Shown here: piece by piece, positions 57,552-64,000 of the stretch
How the letters are laid out: every line of letters starts with the position of its first letter
Numbering within the stretch: position 1 is the stretch's first letter
Notes under the pieces: model-generated
Seen by the model: only the letters and a program-made list of their open reading frames with translations
Told to the model about the DNA's origin: nothing
The model's database searches: none
Assembly (NCBI GenBank): GCA_001600875.1
Contig: BCLD01000006.1
Span: forward strand, 1,096,330 to 1,160,329
Length of the DNA: 64,000 bases
Reading direction: 5' to 3'
From: Solicoccozyma terricola
Lineage: Eukaryota > Basidiomycota > Tremellomycetes > Filobasidiales > Piskurozymaceae
Program-made: the position numbers and the translations under genes

Positions 57552-59206
57552 ATGTCTTCCCCCCTCCACAGTTTATCCAATATTCAAGACCAAGTCAGCA
57601 TGTGGACACTGAGAACATCCACCCATCGTGACAGCCGAGCCAATGAGTGCTTTTCCGCATACCCAGCAGGCATTCAAATGCTCATCCAACCTCAACCTAC
57701 CACCTCTGTCTCTCCCGAAAACATGGACAGGTTTATCAACTGGGTTTCTGGATGTATTTGGGCGGCAAAACAGAGTGAGGATTGCAGCGGAGCAGCAGGG
57801 ATACTAGTAATCCTGCTTAGAATGCTACTAGGATACACGTCAAGGTGCTGGAAAGTGCAGATGCCGGGATTGGGAACGGATTTAGTCAGGCTACCGATCG
57901 TTATACAGTTTGTATGCAGGTGAGTCCCCCACGGTGGCTTGCGGGACCTCGAGGTGCCGTGAATGTTCACAGAGGATGGTGACTGATGGATTGGCACGAT
58001 CCCGGCACGATCCTGGCACGATCCCAGCACTCTCCTAGATCTCATGATCAACCCGATATTCGATCCTTGCACTATCAACCCTCTCGATATTGTTTCCTGG
58101 ATCCAAACATTCCAACAGCAGGATTTCCTTGGTCATCCCATCATCCGACAACTACTCCCTCTCCTCCTTCAGTATCCGAACCCTGTCAACCACCTCATCC
58201 CACTCCTCATATCGTCCAGGGTGGAGACAGCGATGTTACTGTGTTATCACATCAGCTATCATCTGGAGGAGGGGGAGGGGGAGGGGGATGAGGAGGAGGT
58301 TGGTGGGGACAAGGACGAGGACGAACTCGACATCGGAAGCTCTCTCAAACGTTTCGAGGAAGCAAATGAACAAATGGAACGGTCAGTCATCACATTACTA
58401 CACGCATTTGAACCATTTATGGTTACAGGAAAGGTTTCAATGATGAAGAAAGTGCTGAACCGTGTGCTAAGTGTGGGTTGGGGTCGGTTCAACATCCACG
58501 CACTTTGATGCCATGTACTGAACCAACCTCGCGTTACTTTATCCCCGTCTTACAGCAACCTTGCCGTGGTGACCTCATCCACATCCTCCCCCTCCTCCAC
58601 ACCCACAACGCCCGCTACCTGACATCCTCACAACCAGGAACACCAACCGTCTTTTTCATTGATCGGTATCATGTTGGAAATGCAAAAGTGTGAGTCGGAC
58701 ACACAGATTTTTCTACATCCCCCGACTGATTTTATCCCCCCCCCCCTCCCACCCCCAGCCCATCATGCGAATCCTACACCGACATCCATCACATCCACTA
58801 CATCTCTCCGCGACACCTGATCACCTCTTGGAACATTGAACCATCGACAAAACCTGGCAAGACTTGGCTACACATCCGTCACACATCAAGTGGCGAAGAG
58901 ACTTTGATGAGATCCAGCTTGGAAGCTACCGTGGCAGATATAGAGATGCTTCTTTTGCTGGACAGATGCAGTATTCAGACATCAGGTGGTTTGGTTGGTG
59001 CTGATCTTGGATCAATCGCCGATCGCCTTGCTCTACAATCACCAGAACAGGACATTGAATGGTATCAGCAAGGGAAGCGGGTGGTGGCTGGGTTACCTCG
59101 TCAGCATGTGCCAGAGGAGGTGGGTCAGGAGACAGAGGAGAATGCGGAGGTGGCTCAGGCAATGCAGAGGTTCTTGGAAGAAAGCGGGAGCGAGGGTGGG
59201 GAATGA
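57552..59206 (+). CDS. Cys-motif protein, unknown
   Basis: Four exons: 57552-57919, 58028-58381, 58429-58689 and 58759-59206, all with GT-AG joins in phase, about 475 residues. It opens MSSPLHSLSNIQDQVSMWTL. It has a leucine-rich helical region (AGILVILLRMLLGY; IIRQLLPLLLQYPNPVNHLI), an acidic stretch (EEGEGEGDEEEVGG), then the Cys motif EPCAKCGLGSVQHPRTLMPC, joined across a 47-nt intron. The C-terminal exon has HHIHYISPRHL and ends EESGSEGGE. The Cys motif resembles one in the neighbouring coiled-coil gene and may bind zinc. No family is recognised. Confidence 0.65.
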
Positions 59207-59316
59207 TTGTAGCATTCCGTGATTTAATTTAATTTGTTACGCCCGTGGAATGCAAACGCGTGGAATGTCAATCTATCCCGCTATCCATCAATCATATCCT
59301 CTTTCAATCAACCATC

Positions 59317-61164
59317 ATGGCTCACCCTCGCCCTCACCCTATCATTCAATGCCGTGGATGGGTTAAAAGATCACCATCCCTTCACTCCGAAGCAGCTAAA
59401 AACTGGAATCAAGAGCGTTGGTGGACAAAGGTGGTGGACCGATGTCAACTGGCTCTTCAAGATATTGGCGTTTTGCAGTTCCCATCACCGGAACTCGTCC
59501 AAACTCTCACCCAACACCAACTTGGGGTCATCACCAGACTAGTACAGAACATGGCATACCACACGGAATGGCCACCACTAGCTCCAGGAACTGTTCCTTT
59601 CGATGAGGTCACCGTCTGTGAACACTGCGCTCAGATCAAATCTTTTCCGGGTCACCGATGTCGGCCAAACGTACCCTGTGGATTCATAGAACTCGCTGTT
59701 CGCACCATCTTCACCCATTCCGAATCCTTCCAACCAGTGGAAAGAATGGATGTATGGTACTATGAAGCTCATGAACTGGTCTTTCTCCGATATCTACAGC
59801 CTCCAACCGTTTACCCATCCAATGTGAATCTCAACTTTCCCACATTCCCAGCATATCAGCCGATAGCAATCCCCCCTCAAGTCCCTCTACCAGCTTCGTA
59901 TCCTTCGTATCCTTCGTATCCTTCGTATGCTTCTTATGTGGCTGCTCCACCCATTGCTCCTCCTCCTCCTCCTCCCCCCGAAGAAGCGGTCAACGAGGAA
60001 ACCAATGCGAGAGAACAAATGGATGAGAGAATCAAGGTGTTGGAGCAGACGATTGACGAGGAAAGGCAGAGAGTGAGGGATCAGGAGGGTTTAAAAGAGA
60101 CAGCAGAAAGGGAATTGAAAGAGTTGAAGGAGAACGTGGAGAAGAAGATTCGGGATGACAAGACAACAATCGAGGCTCTGAAGAAGACGGTGGAAACCCT
60201 GCAAGCATCTCACCAATCCCATCTACATTTCCTCTCCGGTATCAACGATTGGTGTATGGCAAACGTGTCTCGGGAAGACCTCGATCTCCAGAACGCAGAC
60301 GTTACACTACTCGAATTCATTCAGTTCTTGGTCAATCAACTTTCCACAAGCAGATCGGGTCATGTTGCTGCGGAAGAATCGTTAAATGCATCAGAGGAGA
60401 GTGTTACCCGTCTTCAGGAGGAGCTAGAGATGGTAAAGAGGGATGGGGACAAGTTGACGGAGGATCTACGGACGGCGAGGAAGGATGGGGACAAGTTGAC
60501 GGAGGATCTAAAGATGGCAACAAAAGACCTCGGTACCATCAAAGAACAGCTTGCGACAAGGGACATCGAACTCGCCAAGAGAAAGAACGAACTTGTCACC
60601 ACCAAGAACGACCTCGCCACTACCAAAGAACAGCTTGCCACAAGGAATGACGAACTCACTGCAAGGAACGACGAACTCGCCACCACCAAAACCGAGCTCG
60701 CCACAAGGAACAACAAACTTGCGGCAATGAAGAACAACCTTCTCACCACCAAGAACCTCCTCTCCTCGACAAAAAGCGACCTCCTCACCACCCAAAACAA
60801 CCTTGTGGCAAGCAACAACGACCTTGCCTCAAGGAACACCGAACTCGGTGCGATGAGAAACGACCTCCTTGCCATGACAAACGACCTCACCACGACAAAA
60901 TCCAACCTCCTCACCACCAAACACGACCATTCTACCATCACCAAGACTTCCGACGAGTCGTTGAAAACCATCGGCAATCTGAGACGTATCCTCATCTGTA
61001 AGGAATGTAACTGCAAAGTAACATTCATTAACCGGACCCCTTACCACTACGGCAAAAGGCCACAATTCCACGCTCAAAGTGGAATTGAGTTTGCAGTTGT
61101 ATATAAACCCAACACGCCCAAGGATGTGGTCCCCGCAGCATCCTTGCACCACTCCCCCCCTTAA
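59317..61164 (+). CDS. Coiled-coil protein with 19 tandem 7-residue repeats
   Basis: A single open frame of 615 codons. The N-terminal half holds NWNQERWWTKVVDRCQLALQ, a CEHCAQIKSFPGHRC zinc-ribbon-like motif, and a SYPSYPSYPSYASY run before a Pro stretch. From about residue 225 it is an almost continuous coiled coil, with a doubled GDKLTEDL..A unit and then 19 heptads of the type LATTKND (nt 60529-60927). The last 70 residues have CKECNCKV and HYGKRPQFHAQSGIEF. The start ATG 59317 follows the previous gene's stop by 110 bp; an in-frame ATG at 59245 is possible. Lack of introns is unlike its neighbours. No family is recognised. Confidence 0.75.
   Translation: MAHPRPHPIIQCRGWVKRSPSLHSEAAKNWNQERWWTKVVDRCQLALQDIGVLQFPSPELVQTLTQHQLGVITRLVQNMAYHTEWPPLAPGTVPFDEVTVCEHCAQIKSFPGHRCRPNVPCGFIELAVRTIFTHSESFQPVERMDVWYYEAHELVFLRYLQPPTVYPSNVNLNFPTFPAYQPIAIPPQVPLPASYPSYPSYPSYASYVAAPPIAPPPPPPPEEAVNEETNAREQMDERIKVLEQTIDEERQRVRDQEGLKETAERELKELKENVEKKIRDDKTTIEALKKTVETLQASHQSHLHFLSGINDWCMANVSREDLDLQNADVTLLEFIQFLVNQLSTSRSGHVAAEESLNASEESVTRLQEELEMVKRDGDKLTEDLRTARKDGDKLTEDLKMATKDLGTIKEQLATRDIELAKRKNELVTTKNDLATTKEQLATRNDELTARNDELATTKTELATRNNKLAAMKNNLLTTKNLLSSTKSDLLTTQNNLVASNNDLASRNTELGAMRNDLLAMTNDLTTTKSNLLTTKHDHSTITKTSDESLKTIGNLRRILICKECNCKVTFINRTPYHYGKRPQFHAQSGIEFAVVYKPNTPKDVVPAASLHHSPP
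60529..60927 (+). repeat. 21-bp coding repeat: 19 heptads in the coiled-coil gene
   Basis: 399 bp are made of 19 units of 21 bp. The protein consensus is L-[AVLT]-[TS]-[TR]-[KN]-[NS]-[DEN]. Units differ from one another, so the array is old or under selection for coiled-coil periodicity. Confidence 0.85.
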
Positions 61165-61382
61165 GGAAGCGGCGTCCCGACGCTGTAGCTTACATAACGC
61201 CTCCAGGGGCAACCCCTGCCACCCTTAGGTTCGAGGGACCTATCTCTATCGTCCGAGCATTCGACCCCGAATGCTCGCCTCTGCTCCCACGCCTTGCCCA
61301 CGGGCCCAAACCTTAATTCAATTAGAGCTCCCCCCTGCCCCCCCTCTGCTCTCACCCTCCCAGGGGCACTTTGAACACTGCC
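61165..61382. other. Transition into repeat-rich DNA
   Basis: Starts just after the last convincing stop codon. No gene seen. It contains the first copy of the 72-bp direct repeat. Confidence 0.5.
61239..61310 (+). repeat. 72-bp direct repeat, copy 1
   Basis: The sequence from CCTATCTCTATCGTCC to GGGCCCAAA is identical to 62071-62142. It contains the hairpin GAGCATTCG-ACCC-CGAATGCTC (9-bp stem). The bases around the two copies differ. Confidence 0.9.
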
Positions 61383-61504
61383 AAGCCGGATAGCGGCAAG
61401 GGAGTGATAAGTGACCCACTTATGCCTGGGTACCGTTAGATAGCTACAGCTCAGGGCTACCTTCCCCATTAACAGTTCAATAGCAAATGCTCATGTCTAG
61501 GGGC
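61383..61504 (+). repeat. Interspersed repeat unit 1
   Basis: Runs from AAGCCGGATAGC through GTGATAAGTGAC and GATAGCTACAG to AAATGCTCATGTCTAGGGG. It is the first of at least five diverged copies on the same strand. Confidence 0.8.
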
Positions 61505-61585
61505 CTAGCATAAGGTTTTAGGGTGAAAAATGGACGATCTCACCTTACTATCTGTTTCCGACATAATACCCATTATGCTGGTTAT

Positions 61586-61640
61586 GTTAGGGGTTACAGG
61601 TTAGTGGTTATGGGTTAGGGTTAGGAGTTAGGGAGAGGGG
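61586..61640 (+). repeat. Telomere-like TTAGGG-rich patch
   Basis: Short stretch of GGTTAGGG, GTTAGGG and variants (GTTACAGG, GTTAGTGG, GTTATGGG). It is far shorter and less regular than a true telomere. Confidence 0.5.
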
Positions 61641-61721
61641 ATATATTCTTGCTCCCATATCTTACTCCAATTATATTCTCGACCACCCCTCACGCAAATT
61701 CCGACGCCCAAACATGTTGCC

Positions 61722-61848
61722 AAGCCTGATGGCATCAAGGGAGTCATAAGTGACCTTGTTTTGCTAGGGTATCATCGGATAGCTACAGACGAGGGCTACC
61801 TCCCCCATTAAGAACTCCTGATCGAATGCTCACATCTAAGGGGTCTCC
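61722..61848 (+). repeat. Interspersed repeat unit 2
   Basis: AAGCCTGATGGCATCAAGGG, GTCATAAGTGACC, GGATAGCTACAG, GAGGGCTACC and GAATGCTCACATCTAAGGGG. Preceded by ACATGTTGCC, a match to the bases before unit 3. Confidence 0.85.
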
Positions 61849-61889
61849 CGGCCAATACTCCGGGAATTCCGTCCCCCATAAATGTTGTC

Positions 61890-62018
61890 GAGTGCGATAG
61901 CATCGAGGGAGTCATAAGTGACGTCGTTGTGCCGGCTCGCCACTGGGTAGCTACAGTTGAGAGCTACGTCTTTCATTAACAACTCTTGAGGAAATGCTCA
62001 TGTCTAGGGGGTCTTCCG
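61890..62018 (+). repeat. Interspersed repeat unit 3
   Basis: GATAGCATCGAGGG, GTCATAAGTGACG, GGGTAGCTACAG, GAGAGCTACG, CATTAACAACTC and AAATGCTCATGTCTAGGGGG. Same order and spacing as unit 2. Confidence 0.85.
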
Positions 62019-62070
62019 GTCATTTTAACGGTTACATGAGCCAATGCTCCCTCTGAGAAGCTCTCCCCTT

Positions 62071-62142
62071 CCTATCTCTATCGTCCGAGCATTCGACCCC
62101 GAATGCTCGCCTCTGCTCCCACGCCTTGCCCACGGGCCCAAA
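62071..62142 (+). repeat. 72-bp direct repeat, copy 2
   Basis: Exact copy of 61239-61310, 832 bp downstream in the same orientation. Confidence 0.9.
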
Positions 62143-62203
62143 TCGGAGGGGTTCACTTTTGCCACCCGCCCACCCGGATGGAATCGACACGAGAAAAGGA
62201 TGC

Positions 62204-62330
62204 CAAGCTGGATAGCATCAAGGGCATCCTAAGTGAGGGCCTCATGTTTGACCACTATCGGATAGCCGCGACTGGGCACTACATCCATCATTATGGCTCA
62301 TAGGCAAATGCTCACTCCTCTGGGGGCTGC
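62204..62330 (+). repeat. Interspersed repeat unit 4
   Basis: AAGCTGGATAGCATCAAGGG, CCTAAGTGAGG, CGGATAGCCGCGACTGGGC and CAAATGCTCACTCCTCTGGGGG. Same element, more diverged. Confidence 0.75.
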
Positions 62331-62428
62331 GAGAGGTTTCAAGGCTCAAAAATGGCAAAATGGCCAAAAGCACCTCAAAAGGTGGTCTCACGCCAACACC
62401 ATCCTATGCAACCCCCGAATGCTCCGAT

Positions 62429-62510
62429 ATCCCCGGAAAGCTGCAAATCAGGGCTACATCGCCCATTAACAACTCATGGCCGAATGCTCATGTCTAGGGG
62501 GTGTGCTAGG
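62429..62510 (+). repeat. Interspersed repeat unit 5, 5'-truncated
   Basis: GAAAGCTGCAAATCAGGGCTAC, CCCATTAACAACTC and GAATGCTCATGTCTAGGGGG. It lacks the first third of the unit. Confidence 0.8.
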
Positions 62511-62790
62511 TGGTTGAATGCTCAGAAATGGTCGATATCAGCCAGAATTTTACCTCCGTGAGGATTTGAATTCCTTTTGACGTGTAGGAGGAGAGGCCAG
62601 GGTTGGCTGATGGTCTCAACACCACTTGGATCACGAATGCCCAGCCTCCTAGGCATCCCACAGCCATGTAGGGAATGTGTGCAGGTGCGCATGTTGATGG
62701 TACACATCCTGTGTTAAGACAAGGGTCGAATGCCCCGGGGAACCATGGAGATATCAAGGTTTCCCTCTTAAAAATTCGCATCAAAAATAC

Positions 62791-63510
62791 ATGAAGTCCC
62801 ACTTTCTAATCACTAGATCCGTTCACCACGCAAGGTGGGTGCTTCCCCCACCTAGCCATGTTGCCTGGCATCTGTGTTCATGGCTGTGGGACATCCTCTC
62901 AAAGTCCCAGGCTGATTCATGCAATTCTGAGCGACTTTTACTTGAGTCATATTCTGCACGGCAACCCGAACCAATTCACGCGTGGCTTTTTTGCCGATCA
63001 TATGTGTACCTTGGAACAGCTGGTGGGCAGCCAATATCTAACATAAATGCCTTTGGGGGATATATCCTTATAGCTCTGAGTGTGTACCATGCTGCTAGTA
63101 CAAAAGAGATGGTGATTGGACATCCCCCATATTCGCCATGGCCATCCCCAAATCGGGCTGAAAATGACACTGTCCTAGACCATGCTACCTGGATATTGGG
63201 TGTAGCCATTCAGCTCCATCGTGCCTACATTGGCGTGATCATGGCACTAATGTGTTGTTATGGCTTTCATAGCAGATGCTCATTTCTGTGCTGGTCAGAG
63301 CTGATGCAACATGTTCAGAAAATTTTCGAAACGCGTCAAGAAAGCGAGAACAAAATCTTCAACTACACAGCGGACAGTGCATCTATGGCTAGGGTATGGT
63401 ATGTTCTGGAGAGCTATCAACCCACTCTACATTCGTTGTTAAGCTGGGAACATCAAATTCCGACTATTGAGAAAGTTTGCCCGATCAGCAGTGGGTCCCT
63501 CCAGGCATGA
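62791..63510 (+). CDS. Open frame of doubtful status in repeat-rich DNA
   Basis: 239 codons, with hydrophobic segments (GYILIALSVYHAAS; WILGVAIQLHRAYIGVIMAL) and several Cys. The composition is unlike the genes to the left, the DNA is more AT-rich, and a further degenerate copy of the interspersed repeat (AGATGCTCATTTCTG near 63,272) lies inside it. It is more likely a chance frame or a decayed element than a working gene. Confidence 0.2.
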   Translation: MKSHFLITRSVHHARWVLPPPSHVAWHLCSWLWDILSKSQADSCNSERLLLESYSARQPEPIHAWLFCRSYVYLGTAGGQPISNINAFGGYILIALSVYHAASTKEMVIGHPPYSPWPSPNRAENDTVLDHATWILGVAIQLHRAYIGVIMALMCCYGFHSRCSFLCWSELMQHVQKIFETRQESENKIFNYTADSASMARVWYVLESYQPTLHSLLSWEHQIPTIEKVCPISSGSLQA

Positions 63511-64000
63511 CGGATGCCCTCACGTCTTTGCCACAAAATCCAGATGACAGGTACAGGCCACCTACATACACGCTGTTAAGGCTTTGGTACCAGATGCTCT
63601 GTCCTGAGTGCTCCAGAACAGATGCAAATTTGCACGGTTGATGGTCAGATTTGCCACAAGCCGTAAATACATGTCATTATTTCACAGAACAGGCTCACCT
63701 AGAAGACCGATTATCATGCTTGTGGGGTGTATATCACACTCTTTTACACCATTTTGGAGAGCCCGGAAGGTGTCCTTCAATTTCTAGAAGCAAGTGTGCC
63801 GAAATTCCAAAGTGAAAACATGGCTGACCAGCGTTAGGGTTAGTGCTTAATCCCTCTCTGGTACACCCATTATTGTCCTGGTAAACTCCCCACAGGCTNT
63901 CAGCCATAGCCCTGGTATGCCTCCACATGTGTATTATGTGTTCCACACCAAGTGCTCCAATCTGGGGTATATATGGATTTTTTAACGTGTCAGTTCGTGC
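63511..64000. other. Right-edge region without genes
   Basis: Moderately AT-rich sequence with one N at 63,899. No gene, intact element or clear repeat unit was recognised. Confidence 0.5.

Noticed and set aside
61586..61640. True telomere
   Set aside because: Only a few imperfect TTAGGG-like words, and sequence continues well beyond them.

Overview
The window looks like a basidiomycete yeast or dimorphic fungus, most likely a tremellomycete. Genes have many short introns (roughly 45-120 nt) with GTRNGT donors and YAG acceptors, and the gene set is fungal: Vac8, the DASH subunit Duo1, a Gid1-type RanBPM protein, an Fpr3/4-type nucleolar FKBP, a Tho1-like SAP protein, an Utr1-like NAD kinase and a PsuG-PfkB fusion. 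No tRNA, rRNA, CRISPR or complete transposon was recognised. Exon structures were worked out by hand from splice sites and reading frame. Gene spans are more reliable than individual exon ends.

Positions 1-49,000 are mostly core chromosome. In order: the 5' end of a gene cut by the left edge (-); a WRN/RNase D-like 3'-5' exonuclease (-) divergent from a GRF zinc-finger protein (+), with a 44-bp perfect palindrome between them; a pseudouridine-5'-phosphate glycosidase/PfkB kinase fusion (-); VAC8 (+), with introns at the ARM-repeat borders; GID1/VID30 (+); DUO1 (+); a large disordered protein (-); a GRDP-like protein ending in a Gly/Cys tail (+); a SAP-domain protein (-) divergent from an FKBP isomerase (+); an aldo-keto reductase (-) with a repeat-filled intron; NAD kinase (-); a secreted protein (-); an NAD(P)-binding Rossmann protein (-); a sugar transporter (-); a possible PD-(D/E)XK-fold protein (-); a region with two duplicated tiny ORFs; and a type I membrane protein with a duplicated ectodomain (-).

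Positions 49,000-61,200 look accessory. They hold a secreted Ser/Gly-linker protein, a small secreted-like protein with a 106-nt C homopolymer in its last intron, a coiled-coil protein, a large GIY-YIG-domain protein, a Cys-motif protein, and a coiled-coil protein with 19 tandem 7-residue repeats. Apart from the GIY-YIG core I recognise no family in any of them, and two share a CxxC...H...PC signature. From 61,200 to the end there is no convincing gene. Instead there are at least five diverged, same-strand copies of a ~128-bp repeat, a 72-bp exact direct repeat and a short TTAGGG-like patch, which suggests subtelomeric or other repeat-rich DNA.

Two features run across the window. First, long G or C homopolymers sit inside introns with a polarity relative to transcription: G-runs in the donor half, C-runs in the acceptor half. 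Second, short palindromic promoter motifs recur in divergent or upstream regions: CGGACAT/ATGTCCG clusters, TGTCACGTGACA, and GTCAAGNNCTTGAC pairs.
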